Numbered from the stretch's first letter, positions 42,428-53,972 are shown. The stretch: DNA of 64,000 bases from Roridomyces roridus (GCA_029378245.1 JARKIF010000001.1:2914001-2978000); one strand, 5' to 3'. Notes: a model not told the origin generated them from the sequence alone. A program made the numbers and translations.

Positions 42428-43003
42428 TGTCAAAGGCAGCGCCCATGACAATACCCGCCCCCAAGGGGTTCGACACTTGGCTACACTTTTACGAGCACTT
42501 CCAATTGAACAAGTTGGCCGAGGGCCAAGCGCTCAAAGCGGTGAGTCCCTCAGTTTCCAGACCCAACTGCGTGCTAAAAGGATAGCAGAGCAACAAACGA
42601 ATCACTTCAACGGCAAGGGCACCTGCCGAACAATTCTATTCATTCTCACCTTCGGAGTCCCTAGTTCATTTGCACGCCATGTCACAAAGCGGTTGTGCCA
42701 TGTCTGCATATTGAAGGAGCAACTGGAAATTTTCCACGTTGTGTTTACTGCTTGACACTGCGAAGCGCCAAATGCCAACCGCCCAAAGCCGGTAGCAAAA
42801 GGGTGGATGCAAACAAGTATCCATTTGGTACTGTGTTCTTCTCTGATTTCTTGGCTACCTACGCTCATGGTAAAACAGACATGGAAACACTACGACTTGT
42901 CGCGGCGCTGCACAACGCGGCAGTGGATGGAAAAAAGGTGCCCGGCCAGTGGATGGGAGATGGACAACCCGAGTTTAGCGCAAAGGCCGGGGATGCTGAA
43001 TAA
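42428..43003 (+). CDS. Hypothetical ORFs, weak support
   Basis: Starts 5 bp after the previous stop with MSKAAPMTIPAPKGFDTWLH and reads FYEHFQLNKLAEGQALKA up to a GTGAGT donor. A later frame ending at 43003 reads METLRLVAALHNAAVDGKKV and QWMGDGQPEFSAKAGDAE. How the parts join is not clear, and one stop lies between. It could be a separate small gene or an alternative 3' end of the coiled-coil gene. Confidence 0.3.
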
Positions 43004-43333
43004 AAGGACCTTGATATCTGAACTTGCAGCTCTGAATAAAGACAAGACATTTTGACTTCTCCTCTTGCCATGTCCATTGCGACGTCAATTTTTCACCGAA
43101 TCTCTTGAAAATAGGCGCGTTCGCCCATTGATTTGACGGCATTTTCATACGGTATCGGGCTCAAGCATTAGCTCGACTTTTCTTCCGTAATCTCATAAAC
43201 GTCGTCCCACACAACGCAACGCCACAGGTTTTTTCAGTGGAGTCACTATGCAAATTAAGTCAACCGAATGAATTCAAACGAGCGACAGTGGAGCGCTCAT
43301 GTATCTATTTGAGACGCCAACCTCTCAAGCTTT

Positions 43334-45104
43334 CTAATCATCTCGATCCTCCCAGACCTCTTCCGGCAGCTTCGCCGCAAGCACCAACGCCAGCACAGAG
43401 AGGACGATGAAGAAGAAGTAGACAAAGTACCCGCCGAGGATATTGTACTGCACCGAGAAGGAGAACAACGAAGTCCCCAATGCGGGCCCGATGGCGCGCG
43501 CGAGGGATGCGGTCGTCTGTGCGAGACCGTTGGCTGTTCCGCGGCTGGACTTGGGCACCGATGCGGTGACGAACATGAATATGGCGCCGAAACAAACGTC
43601 CATCAGTGCACCACAGGCGAGCATGCACCCAAACAACGCCCACACCGCCGTCGACAGCCCAGACTGTTTGGCGATGGAGCTCATGATCGGGAACAGCCCA
43701 AATATCGGGAGGCAGCTCGTCATCCCCGCGAAAAAGACGCGCTTCTCGCCGAACCGATGTACGAGGGGGGCAAAGAGGAAGAATTGGACGCAGCCGGTGA
43801 AGAGGCCGTAGAGCGAAATGAGGACGCCGATAGTGGGGGGAGAGAGTCCGAGGCCGCCGATCGCGATTGGCATGGCGGCAAAGAGGGGAAACAGTGCGAG
43901 GTAGGTGGTGTTGAGGAACGCGAGCATCACGTAGTTGGAGACGGACACAATCACGGGGTACACCAGAATTTCGTGCAATGGCAGAGGTGGGCGAGGCGGT
44001 GCTGCATTTTCGTCTCCGGATTCCGCGGAGACCGAGGACTTGTGAGTTTTCACAGGGTTGGTCTGTATGATCTGTTAGCAGGCGCTTGAGGGTCAACGGA
44101 AAAAACTTTCCTCCTTGAAAAACACAAGTAGGACCAAGAAGCAGAAGAGGACGACACTGCCCGTTATCAAACACGGGAGAAAGTAAGGGAACTCTTTCCA
44201 AAACGAAGCGGTGAATATTTTGGGGAAGCGGTCCGCGGGTCTTGCGGTAGTCCCTCCAATCAATGGACCCAGGGAAGCCTACGATCGCGTTCAGAAATTA
44301 TTCTCGTGGAGGGGGAAATACATACGCCGAGTGCCCACACGACTTGATATTTCTGGTCAGTAAATGCCCGCGCTGCTCGAAGCCAAGACGCACTTGGAAG
44401 GAAAGCGTAGCCCTGAGCGCGATTGGTGCGGTCTGTCATATCCGCAATGACGCTTTTCATGACCCCTGCTCGGAATCAGCGAAGAAATGAATGATAAAAC
44501 AGCGTAGAACAAACCAATATTTCCGCTCAGCAGCCCACATAGGCATCGACTGACAACCAACGTCCAGAATGTCCGCGATAGCCCGAAGCAGAAGATGGAC
44601 AAGGCCATGCCGAAGAGACCAGTCAAGAGGATGGGTTTACGGCCCACATAGTCCGAAGCTCGGCTCCATTGCAAGACGGTCGCCGCCTCTGTCAAGAAGA
44701 ACAGGGATTCCTGCGTGGTATTAGATGGCTACGAGGAAGAAAGGGCGGTATTTACGATCTGCGAAATGGATTATGTACCAAAATCTGACTTTTCTGGAAA
44801 TTCCACGTACCAAGCCACTGGGATCGTTAGCAACAACTTCCCAATTTCAACGAGAAGACGCACGCATAGTATCCGACTTTCTTTTCATCCCCTCCAGTGA
44901 TATCTAGCTCACTGACGAGCTGCATTCAATGTCAATACCCACTCGTCGGATTACAATGGGGCAACTCACTTGATTAACATACGGATATATAGATTGGCTT
45001 GTTAGCGGCTCGCAGATCTGAATCAGCAATATTATCCCTAGCTGCAGCTTGGGAAGCGGCGTCCGCCCTGGACGAGGAAGCAGAGCGGTGCTTTCCGTGG
45101 CCAT
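43334..45104 (-). CDS. MFS transporter (copy 4)
   Basis: Starts at 45104 (MATESTALLPRPGRTPLPKL) and ends EEVWEDRDD at 43334. Family features: LGIILLIQICEPLTSQSIYP, the 7-nt microexon at 44817-44811 (Gly-Leu), ESLFFLTEAATVLQWSRASD, YVGRKPILLTGLFG, SRCLCGLLSGNIG, MTDRTNRAQGYAF and GGLGLSPPTIG. The last exon is 43334-43580 or so, with VPKSSRGTANGLAQ. Closest to copy 1 at the left edge. No frame lesion noticed. Twelve-helix membrane carrier, substrate unknown. A (AGG)n run lies in its 5' flank. Confidence 0.85.
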
Positions 45105-45177
45105 GCCCTAAAGAACCTTGAGAGGAAAGGAAGCGAATCCATTGGGAACGAGCTTACCCTTTTTATGCAATAGCAAG

Positions 45178-45203
45178 AGGAGGAGGAGGAGGAGGAGGAG
45201 GAG
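45178..45203. repeat. (AGG)n microsatellite
   Basis: About eight and a half AGG units, roughly 75 bp upstream of the start codon of MFS copy 4, so possibly in its 5' leader. Confidence 0.85.
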
Positions 45204-45417
45204 CAACGGTCCCTACGATCTGAGTCAGAGGCTGAGCCGAATTCGGCCGAATCGTTAATCCGATTTGCCAGTGGTAGTGCGATCAATCGGATCAGACTGT
45301 TGGCCCCAGGCCAGCAGCGACTTGTTCAAGTTGTTGACGACTGGCAAGGTTGCTCGAACGTTCAGGCCTCAGGGTGCAAGAGTATATCTGGCATTCAGAA
45401 AGCTGAATTTTCCTAGT

Positions 45418-46854
45418 TCACAGATCGATGTATGCACCCTTATCAGCACGGGCCACCAAGACGCAGACACCAACGAGCGCCTTCATCCCTAACAAATCCA
45501 GTCCTTCCACGAGCCGGGTTGGAAGCGCCAGCTGTACAAACTTCAAGTTGGATCCGACCCGTGACTGCAGCATCTCCAGGAGCTTGGGTCCCTGGAAAAT
45601 ATACGTGCCGCGGATACTGAGTTCTCGAAGCCCAGGGACCAAAACGCGACGCCCCGGAGAAAGGACGAGGTTATCGAAAAACTTGTTGGTAACCATGGTC
45701 GGAGTGAACCCATTGTCGATCAGGAGACGCTCGAGCGCAGGAAGAAGCTCGAGAATTTCCAGCAGCTCTCCGACGCGGATGGAGCTGCGTCTGAGGACTA
45801 GATGGGTGAGTCCACAGTTGGACCGTTTCAGGAAAGAATAAAGGTTGGTGGGGTGTACGAGATAGATTATGTCGAGCGATTGGAGGGCTGGTGTAGTAAA
45901 ATGATCCAGCATCTCACCCAGCTCGGGCACCCTGAGAGTGTTTTCAGGACCATCAACCTCGATGCACCAAGAGGTGAGACGTGGTAGAAGGAATGGCGCC
46001 GACCGGGTGCCCCACATGCTGAGAATCGCGCCGTCGTCATTGGTGTCTCGACAGGGAAGAATACATCTCAGGGACGTGAGCTTTGGGAAATCGTCAAGCT
46101 GCAGGCCGTGACTGGGGATGTCCCTCATTGTCTGCGGCCAAATGACCAGAAAGCGGATCTGCGCGCAGGGGATTCGTTTCCATGGACGTGCAGGCGGAAA
46201 CCCCGATAGGGTGATGCATCGGCCCCGAGTGCGAAGTGTATGTAGTCTGGGGACATCGTCGAATTGGTGAGTCTCGTGGATGCGAGAATCGGGTAGCTGC
46301 AAAATTTCTAGATGCGGCAATTTGCCCCGGATCCCGAACCATTCCACCCCGTCCCAAAAACCTGTCAACTGGAGACTGAAGAAGCGATTGGAGTGTTGTG
46401 CGAGTAGCGCCAGCACGGCTCGGGAGCCGGCCACATCAAGATGTTGTTCCCGGTACCGAGCATGGATTCGAACGGACAGCGGGGCATCACGCGAACGTTG
46501 GAGGTAGAGTTCGAGCAAGCGGAGGTGCGAGGTCGTCTCCCGGATGTTGACCATGAAGGACGACCAGAGAGACGGAAAGTCTAAAGCAACTTTCCGCCAG
46601 TCCATGCAGACGTGCGTGATAGCAAGCAGTGCTCCCCTGCCCACCTCGAAAGTGCCCGGTTCTGCCACGGCGTGGAAGATGTCCAGTAAGACGTCGTATG
46701 GGATTTTAGAGATGGGAGTTGCAGCGTCTGGATCGTCGAGTGTTGATTCTCCTCCAGCATGGAGATCTACTTGAGAAAGTTGGTGTGACACTCGTTCATC
46801 GTCCATCGAGAGATGGGCAAACCTGTTTTGATGACACAGCATTGATGCCATCAC
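45418..46854 (-). CDS. F-box-like protein (leucine-rich type)
   Basis: Intronless ORF of 478 aa. After a polar N-terminus of about 45 residues, the F-box-like motif reads ISKIPYDVLLDIFHAVAE, followed by ITHVCMDWRKVALDFPSLWS, the standard Agaricomycete F-box layout (HVCxxWRxxAxxxPxLW). The rest has irregular leucine-rich repeats (LPHLEILQLPDSRI, LTHLVLRRSSIRVGELLEIL, VPGLRELSIRGTYIF). Not closely related to the three F-box paralogs at 6.5-15.9 kb. Likely SCF adaptor; target unknown. Confidence 0.82.
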   Translation of the reverse strand: MMASMLCHQNRFAHLSMDDERVSHQLSQVDLHAGGESTLDDPDAATPISKIPYDVLLDIFHAVAEPGTFEVGRGALLAITHVCMDWRKVALDFPSLWSSFMVNIRETTSHLRLLELYLQRSRDAPLSVRIHARYREQHLDVAGSRAVLALLAQHSNRFFSLQLTGFWDGVEWFGIRGKLPHLEILQLPDSRIHETHQFDDVPRLHTLRTRGRCITLSGFPPARPWKRIPCAQIRFLVIWPQTMRDIPSHGLQLDDFPKLTSLRCILPCRDTNDDGAILSMWGTRSAPFLLPRLTSWCIEVDGPENTLRVPELGEMLDHFTTPALQSLDIIYLVHPTNLYSFLKRSNCGLTHLVLRRSSIRVGELLEILELLPALERLLIDNGFTPTMVTNKFFDNLVLSPGRRVLVPGLRELSIRGTYIFQGPKLLEMLQSRVGSNLKFVQLALPTRLVEGLDLLGMKALVGVCVLVARADKGAYIDL

Positions 46855-46939
46855 CTTCTAGAAAATTCTTCAGCGCGTCACCCTTCTCAAGTTCTCTCGC
46901 CACAGCTATCGACGCGGCCTTTCGGAAAGCACTGCACCC

Positions 46940-47551
46940 ATGTCCATGGCCGCCCAGCCTGCACCAGAACTCGAACCCGAGCTCGAAATAATCGACTTGA
47001 CTGGAGATGCCACCGATTCTGAGGCTGGAGCATATGCCGAAGAAGAAGCAGACACCGACGACGTTTCCGATGCCTCGCGTGCCCAACTTCGTACCGCCAT
47101 AGCCAACGTCCCCGAAGCGCATCTACGCCACGTAGTGGCCTCACTGGCGGACGCGGTGCCGTCGTTTCACCGTGCGCTCGCCAGAGAGCTGCTGGGAATC
47201 AATCCTGTGACGCGTGTGGTCGTTCCTCGTTGGGAGACATGCAGGAACTGTGGGGAGACGTACGACGTCAACGCGGACGATGAGCATGACACGTGTGTCT
47301 TTCATCCAGGTGCGTTCGTAACTTTCAAGCCGTGCCTCGGACTGAATTACTTGCCAGGTGATATGGAAGTAGACGAAGAAGCGTTCCCCGACTGGGATGA
47401 GGACTGCCATGGTCCTAAGGACACGAAACACAATCGCCAAGAATACCCCGAAAACTTTTTGTGGAGTTGCTGTGATGCGGATGGGATGGCAGAGGGTTGC
47501 GTTAACGGGAAACACAAGGCGACGGCGTCGAAAAAACGGCGGTTAGGTTGA
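46940..47551 (+). CDS. Zinc-binding (Cys/His) protein with a SUMO-interaction-like motif
   Basis: Two exons (46940-47309 and 47358-47551) give 187 aa. The acidic N-terminus contains EIIDLTGDATDSE, which fits a SUMO-interaction motif (hydrophobic core IIDLT then acidic residues). The C-terminal half has the Cys/His array CRNCGETYDV...CVFHPG...DCHG...WSCCD...GC...H, found in a family of fungal proteins that often carry such a zinc module. The 48-nt intron (GTGCGT...TTGCCAG) is open in frame. I remove it because HPG-DMEVDEEAFPDWDEDCHG then matches the family spacing. Role unknown, possibly nuclear. Confidence 0.72.
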   Translation: MSMAAQPAPELEPELEIIDLTGDATDSEAGAYAEEEADTDDVSDASRAQLRTAIANVPEAHLRHVVASLADAVPSFHRALARELLGINPVTRVVVPRWETCRNCGETYDVNADDEHDTCVFHPGAFVTFKPCLGLNYLPGDMEVDEEAFPDWDEDCHGPKDTKHNRQEYPENFLWSCCDADGMAEGCVNGKHKATASKKRRLG

Positions 47552-48116
47552 TGTTTGAACAAACTATTGCGTGTCTCTCCTTCGTGAATTTCTCCGACTT
47601 GGAACTCCCAGATGTCTGGTTTGGTTGCCTCTTTGACCGAATGCTCAGTTCGTCCCTTTGTCTTCGTCGCAAATCATGTAGAGCAGTCTTTTGCTGGCGT
47701 GGAAGGCCATCCCGCAATCCTTGACTCTGGCGCACTCCAAGATCTCGGGACAATCGTGCCTGCCTATGCCTGCGAGTTCTTTTCATTTGTTGGCTGGTTC
47801 CGAACCGTCTTGACCTGTGGGCTCAAGTGGTAGTATGGCACGAAACGGGGATGGCGCACTCCCGTACTGCTATTACCACGGAAATCTTTCGACAGCATCA
47901 AGTCCTCACTGTGAATGAAAAAACAGCGTGCTCATGGTAGCTATAATCGCGATGCCCCCAAGGAACACGACATGTTCAATCAAACGTTGAACTTCATCCA
48001 GACGTTCAAGGCACAACCGTATACGGTGGTCAGATGTGATACTCTACATTGGATTGCTAATACAAGTTCGATTGATAATGTGGGTGCGCGGGGAGCTCGA
48101 GTCCGACAGAGCATAA
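47552..48116. other. Intergenic, no gene supported
   Basis: Short ORFs only (the longest, 47612-47833, has no signature). Contains the 3' regions of the two convergent neighbouring genes. Confidence 0.5.
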
Positions 48117-48534
48117 TCAATGCTTGTTAACCTCCTGCTGGGCCTGGCCCTTCTCATTCCGAAGGTTTCCCTGTGTTTGCTGCGTCTTGTCACCGGTGAC
48201 GGCTCCAATGACGCTGTCCATCTTGCCCGAGGCGCGGTCGACGGTGCCCTCGGCGTAGCCTTTAACTTGAGCGGCCTGTGAATGGTTTCAACGTCAACGA
48301 GGAAATGATGATTCCGATGAAGAGAAGGACTACCTTGTACTCGGCCTCACCCTGGGCATGCTCCTCCTTGCCGCTGGTTTGCCAGCTTTGGAGGCCGGTG
48401 ACGTTGCCGACGGTCTCGACGGCGGTACCTTTCATCGAATGGTACTGGCCGTTGGTCTTGCTGTAGTTTTGGGTCAGAAAAGCATGTCAAACTGAATACG
48501 GAAAGACGAACTTGGGGCTGGTGGTGGAAGACAT
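48117..48534 (-). CDS. CsbD-like stress protein (mismatch/cruciform DNA recognition type)
   Basis: Three exons (48534-48512, 48460-48334, 48275-48117) give 102 aa. The sequence reads MSSTTSPN-KTNGQYHSMKGTAVETV, then SGKEEHAQGEAEYKAAQVKG and GTVDRASGKMDSVIGAVTGD, ending KGQAQQEVNKH. The repeated GKxxxxxGAVTGD / KGxxxE pattern is typical of CsbD-like proteins. Fungal members are annotated as mismatched-base-pair and cruciform DNA recognition proteins and are often stress-induced. Hydrophilic, probably partly disordered. The first donor is GTTCGT, fixed by the frame into KTNGQYHS. Confidence 0.85.
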
Positions 48535-48767
48535 GATGTGATATGAGATGGTTGTGATATGAGATGGTTTGAGATGAGTCTGACACGGGTGTCGGACGCC
48601 CTTTTGTACTGCACGAAGGCCAAGGTATGGAGGGAGCCGCACAGGGGTCAAAGCGGTATGACCGCATCATGACATCAAGCTGTGCATTCACAGGCGACAG
48701 AATCACCTGGCCGCGTTGCACTTCTGTTCCTGGCTGGACGAGTAAGTGTCAGCTCAGAGTGCTGTAT

Positions 48768-48839
48768 GGCTGCCTAGTGTAACGGTCATCACATCAGATT
48801 CTGATTCTGGGGACCCCGGTTCGACTCCGGGGGCGGCCT
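48768..48839 (+). tRNA. tRNA-Gln (CTG anticodon)
   Basis: Cloverleaf folded by eye. The acceptor stem pairs GGCTGCC with GGCGGCC (one G-U). The D arm includes GTG/CAC with AACGGTC in the loop. The anticodon stem pairs TCAGA with TCTGG around the loop TTCTGAT, giving anticodon CTG. The T arm is CCCGG-TTCGACT-CCGGG. It is 72 nt with no intron and a T discriminator. Confidence 0.93.
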
Positions 48840-48980
48840 TATGAAGTCAATTTCCTTTTTACTGTCTTATACCTCTACTCCAGTTCCTTCTTGCTACCGA
48901 GAACGCTGATCAAATCCCCTATGAAGCAAGCTGCAAGAGCGACTTGTGTTATTATAACGACGCAGACATTGAAATAAAAC

Positions 48981-49466
48981 TCAATTCAACTTGCCAATAA
49001 CGCTCGCACCAGCCATACCACCCGATGGAAGAGTCACAGAAACAGACCTGGTCTGAGCCGTACCCCAACCCGGCGGCGTCTTGCCAGTCAAGAGTGTAAA
49101 CTCAAACTCAAGGTCACCCACTACCGTCTGGCTTGGATCCGACACCGTCACCTCCCAAGTATCCATCCGGAAAATCAAACTCGAGTTCCCGCTCGCCTTG
49201 ACTTGAATGGCGCCGCCCTCGCCCTTGAGACAAGGGATGATCACCGTTGAGGTGCCCGTCTTCCAGAACGTGATGTATGCCGTGTTATGCGCGTGGTCCA
49301 CCAAAGCGGAGATGGACCCGTCGTTCCGGACGACCTGCAGGTTCTTTTGCGCCGCCTCGGCCTTTTGACCAAACTCATCCTGCGTAGTCCCGGGAAACAT
49401 GGCGTATGAAACCGGCGTGGAGACGACGTCGTGGGACAGCCAGGTTACAGGCGGGTTGGTGCGCAA
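48981..49466 (-). pseudogene. Polysaccharide lyase family 8 C-terminal fragment
   Basis: ORF of 161 aa resembling only the C-terminal beta-sandwich end of family 8 lyases (hyaluronate/chondroitin/xanthan lyase type): TWLSHDVV, SYAMFPGTTQDEFGQKAEAA, LQVVRNDGSISALVDHA and a final GMAGASVIGKLN. The catalytic alpha/alpha-barrel and its Asn/His/Tyr residues are absent. WLSHDVV and SYAMFPG are joined more closely than expected, suggesting an internal deletion. No upstream exons were found to 49800. Treated as a 5'-truncated relic. Confidence 0.6.
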
Positions 49467-49846
49467 TTAATGCCCACGTACCGCAATCATCAGGCTTCAC
49501 CTTTGTCCCGCCAGCACAAATTTACATATTGAAAACCACGAACGTTGGCGCTGCGACAAGGAATTAGTGAGTCGAAATGTTTGAAGCTTGAATAATCACT
49601 AGTCTTTCCCATACCGTAAAAGCGAGTTGTTGAATTAATGCGTTCCTGAAAAAGTAGGTGTGGCTCCAACTTGGAAGGCCACGCGTTTACTGCCAGCGTC
49701 TCTGTGACTGATTTCTTAGGCGCTGTTGAGCGTTTATTTTTTTGCCGAAACTTTACTCATCATATATGACCAACTGATCTCCGAAATTAAGGTTCATCTC
49801 TGGGTACATAACCAGGCCAACTCGGACAGTCATTCACTCACCTCCC

Positions 49847-51079
49847 ATGACCATGCGCACCCAAAAGGCCCTCCTCCTCCTCGAAAAACAAGGCCCGCTC
49901 GCCGTCGTCGATGGCCATCCTATCCCGAACCCCGGCCCAGGCGAGATTCTCGTCAAGGTCCAAGCTGCAGCGTTAAATCCCGTGGACTGGAAGATCGCAA
50001 AGACAGGCGATTTCGTCCAAAACTACCCGGCTGTTCTGGGCTGGGATTTATCGGGGGACGTGGAGGACATCGGGGAGGGTGTTGTCGGGCTGGAAAAGGG
50101 CGATCGAGTGTGAGTCTCCTGGTTGAATCGCAACTCTGGAGCTAGAAGTGGTTTAGGATGGCGTCGGCCTTTATCCCCAAGGGATATGCTGCGTTTCAGC
50201 AGTACACTTTGGTCGCTGCCAACCTCGTTACAAAGGTTAGCAAACATTCATCCTCGCAGTCCCTTTACTCACGAGTGATTAGTTGCCGTCTGACCTCGAT
50301 TACGCCGATGCCGCAACGATTCCCCTCGGATACTCCACTGCTGCAGTCGGTCTTCTTGCCGCGTTCCCCGGTGGTGCAGGCCTCAACCCCACTTTGGACC
50401 CCGCCATCAAGTTTTCCGGCCAACCGGCATTCGTCCTTGGAGGGAGCTCCTCCGTCGGTCAATTCGGTTCGCATTCAACCTCTCTGTGAAATAAATGAGT
50501 TACCTCGCCAACAGCGATTCAAATCCTCCGCACCCTCGCATTCTCCCCAATAATCACCTACGCCTCCGCCAGACACGCGAACTACCTCAAATCCCTCGGC
50601 GCGACGCACGTCATCGACCGCGGCACCATAATCATCGAGGATATCCCCGCAGCCGTGCAGAACCTCCTTCCCCCGGGCACCCAACTTCAAGTCGTGTACG
50701 ACGCCATCAGCGAGCCAGACACTCAAGAAGTGTGTTGGGCTCTTGTTAGCGAGGACGGGATCGTCGTTGCCATTCAGCGCGGCGTTGCCGACAGAGATGT
50801 TGGAGGAAAGAGGTTGATCCACATCGCGGGGTCGCCGTACGCTCCCATCAATAAGGATTTTGGGCCACGCCTGTGGAGGATGTTGACTGGACAGGTCGAG
50901 GAGGGGACCATCGTGGTGAGTGCTCCTGGTGGATACAAAACAACTGGTTGACTTTCGGAAAGCCGAATCGCGTCGAGAAGCTGCCTGGTGGGTTGGCGGG
51001 GATCGTAGATGGATTGAAGAGGATGGAGAATAATGCGGTCAGTGGGGTCAAGCTCGTGGTTTTTCCGCAGGAGACGTAA
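49847..51079 (+). CDS. Zinc-type alcohol dehydrogenase-like / enoyl reductase (MDR family)
   Basis: Five exons (49847-50109, 50157-50235, 50283-50466, 50515-50915, 50963-51079) give 347 aa. The N-terminal GroES-like domain reads NPGPGEILVKVQAAALNPVD then GWDLSGDVEDIGEGV. The Rossmann domain has LGGSSSVGQFAIQILR as the NAD(P)-binding glycine motif, then YLKSLGATHVIDR and LQVVYDAISEPDT. The C-terminus is GGLAGIVDGLKRMENNAVSG and VVFPQET. Zinc ligands of the catalytic site are not evident, as in quinone-oxidoreductase-like or trans-acting enoyl-reductase members. NADPH-dependent reduction is expected; substrate unknown. No biosynthetic cluster partner is adjacent. Confidence 0.87.
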
Positions 51080-51338
51080 ATCCCGATGTGCTTGATCTAG
51101 AATGCTCAACGTTCAATTTTCAATGCTTGTCAAACGAGATGTATGTATATGCAGAGATTGTATGCGAAAGAGAAGTGAATGCATCGGGACTTTATGGATC
51201 CGGAGTTATCCGGGACTTGGTCGGCGTCCCAACGGGTGTATCCTCTAAAGACTGGAGGGAGATCATGACGATTTCTTCCGGATCCGGATTGTCGTTGTTC
51301 TGTAGAAGAGTAAGTACACCGCTAAATACGCAGAGGCA

Positions 51339-52486
51339 TTATCTCACAAAAGCACTTCGAAGCCCGTTGGACTGCGAATGGTTTCGGAATACCACGCTGG
51401 GCATAGGTAGCGTCATCTGCGTGTCAGCTACGGAGGCTTGCGCTGCGGGTCCGACGAGGAAGTTGGTTAGGATCGTGAGCGCGTAGATGCGACCCTGGCA
51501 GTTGAAGAATAGGAGGTATGCTGCAGCATTGGTTGGTTTCACAGTGGAATGAAACTCGAGGGAAGTACCTGGATTGCCTTTGAGCAGGAATACCATCACC
51601 AGGAGGGTGCATGAAGCGACGAGGACTCCCGAGGTGAAAGTGATGATGATGAGCCGGTGCAGGAGACTGCGAGATATGAGGGGTAGTGTTGCGCAGAGGA
51701 TGAGGCAGACTGACCGGTGCGTCGAAGGTCGAACGGCAGAGCTAATTTCCATCCGAACGAATGTGAACATGAGCACGGATGCGATGAGAACGTCCGTCGA
51801 GGCGCAGGATATGGCTCCGATCCTGTAAAGGTTTCGTAAGACTGCGCCGAGTCTCCGAGCATGACGTACTTGGTTGTCAAGAATGCCGCTCCGAATGGAG
51901 AACCCGTCGTCAACAGCAGAATACCCGACACATAACTTGCCACGAGCTGCCGCATATCAGTGGTTGGGGGTGAAGATTGAAGCGGTCGGCCCACATGCAA
52001 CGCTACGAGAGCGATAAGGAGTAATGTAATAAACCAGTTGTTCGTTCTTAGTTCGAGTCAGCATCCTGACAGATCGTCTATTTTGAGCACTCACAAGATG
52101 TAATAAATGCGACACAGGAAAAGCTGCTCTATGGACGCCGTGCCATATGTCGAGAACAGCTGCACTGCCGTGTAGGTGAAGATTTTGTCGAATCGGACTT
52201 GCACAAGGCTGTAGTACGATTCGGCACATACGACGACTGTGCACACTGTGTCGAAGAGGAGCATAGCCACGATCCCAGCTCGAATGAACAGATGTCGAGT
52301 CCGAGATTGCTGCAAGTATTGCACGACCAGCACGATCTCCAGCATATAGAGCATGGAATTAATCCACGGCGACACCAAGACATACCTGCAGAGTGTCAAG
52401 GCGGACCAAGGTGGAGAGAAGCGCACGACGCACGTGTTGTAGACGAGTACTATATGTGGGTCCGGTACAGGTGGGCTGTCTGCCAT
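51339..52486 (-). CDS. Multi-pass membrane protein, DUF6534-like
   Basis: Starts at 52486 (MADSPPVPDPHIVL) and ends at 51339, with several introns; inner borders are approximate. Hydrophobic helices include INSMLYMLEIVLVVQYLQQS and AGIVAMLLFDTVCTVVVCAE, then YTAVQLFSTYGTASIEQLFL. Near the end come LLHRLIIITFTSGVLVASCT and CQGRIYALTILTNFLVGPAA. Order and spacing fit the fungal seven-helix DUF6534 family, abundant in Agaricomycetes and without known ligand. The start downstream of an in-frame upstream Met is chosen because MADSPP leads directly into the first helix region. Confidence 0.75.
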
Positions 52487-52873
52487 GTTGGGGGGAGAAG
52501 GTCGACCAGCGAGCTGTCGTTCTTTGGGCACGTCGGACCGTGGCAGAAGACAGGGTGCTGGCGCGCGTCGACGTCGCCGCCATTGCTTCCGAAAATTGAG
52601 GCATCTTCGACAAATCTTAGATAGACCCTTTTAGAAGCTTCTCCAGCGGCTTTGAAATTCGGATGCCCGTTGGTGGGTCCAATTTGACCACCGCAGCGGC
52701 ACATGAGCAAAGACGTTGCTGAGGTGGTGAGAGGAGACGAGGAGATATTTGATGGTTTTGATGGAGCGTCAGATGATCCGCCCTCTACTACTAAGTAAGT
52801 ACATAGTCTTGCCAGACCCCATTGGGCCGAGCGGCAATCACACCACTTTTTTTCTTGAGACCACCATCGCCCG

Positions 52874-53972
52874 ATGTCAAACGGCCCCGACAGCGATTCC
52901 CAGCTTCCCTTGAAGCGCCAGCGCACAGAAAACACTGACCGCACTGATCTGGTCCGCTCCAAGATCTGGAAGTCCTGGGGGGACATCGTTTTACAGGCCG
53001 AATCCACCCTGTTCAAGGTCAACCGGACTGTTCTGGCACAGCATTCTTCTGTTTTCGAGGGCATGTTCTCGATTCCCCAGCCTCAAGATGGCGAAACCGT
53101 TGATTGTTGTGCGGTTGTGGAGCTGTCGGATACCGCGCAGGACGTTGAATTGTTGCTTGCTGCATTATACGATCCGTAAGCTGATTACCAAACTACTTAC
53201 TGTTCTTCGTAACTGTTCCTGCAGATTCCACCACCAGCCGAAACAGCCCTTTGAAGTCGTCGCTTGCATGCTGCGTCTGGGAAGGAAGTACGAGATCGAC
53301 CAGTTCAAAGACGACGCGGTTTCTCGCATTCGCCAGGCGTTCCCGAATCGCCCCGAACCATGGGGAGAAGTTAGCAAAATCGAGGACCGCGCAGGACTTG
53401 TGCTCGATCTTCTGAATTTGGCATACGAAACTGGGTTGAATACCTGCATTCCGACACTTGCTCTCCGGTGTCTTGAGTATTGGACCTTGGTGAGTAAACT
53501 GAGATGTTGTCCTACAGAAAACTCAACCATACCTTCTCAGAAGGATCTCTTCACGGGTATTCCTCGTCCCGATGGCTCACGCGCCATTCCATGCGACGCT
53601 ATCAAGCTGACCCTTGCCCTTGGCTCGGAGGCCATCCGAGAGGCACAGGGCCGCTCTTTCAGAGCTTTCCTGTCGAAGGAGGAGTCGTGTCGAGCTTCTT
53701 GCGGGTCTGACCATATCGTATCGAGAAAAAGATACCAATATGGTTTCAGGGCCAGAGCCGACAAATCCTACACAACCGGCGTGTTTATTTACGCTTATCT
53801 TCCGGGATTCACTTTCCAGGGCGTAGCAGTGGGGACTGTCAGTCTCTGCGACAAGTGCGCCCAAGAGATCACCACCAGCGCCGAATATCGTCACCACAAA
53901 ACCGAGGTGTGGCCGAATTTGCCTGGTTTCTTTGGGCTCCCAGAGTGGAAGGATTTGAAGGACACCGTCTAG
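52874..53972 (+). CDS. BTB/POZ domain protein 1
   Basis: Exons 52874-53175, 53225-53489 and 53541-53972 give 332 aa. A basic N-terminus (LPLKRQRTEN) is followed by the BTB fold: KSWGDIVLQAESTLFKVNRT, LAQHSSVFEGMFSIPQP, VVELSDTAQDVELLLAALYD, MLRLGRKYEIDQFKDDAVSR. The C-terminal half has two cysteine pairs (SCRASCGSD and LCDKCAQE) and ends LPEWKDLKDTV, conserved in all four paralogs. BTB domains dimerise and may recruit Cul3 ligases; these fungal proteins have no assigned role. First of two tandem plus-strand copies. Confidence 0.87.

Noticed and set aside
45178..45203. (AGG)n run as a coding Glu/Gly-rich or Ser-rich tract
   Set aside because: It lies upstream of the MFS copy 4 start codon and no supported gene covers it.
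51339..52486. A pheromone receptor (STE3) to match the CaaX peptides
   Set aside because: The helices and the C-terminal LLHRLIIITFTSG/GRIYALTILTNF pattern fit DUF6534-like proteins; STE3 motifs were not seen.
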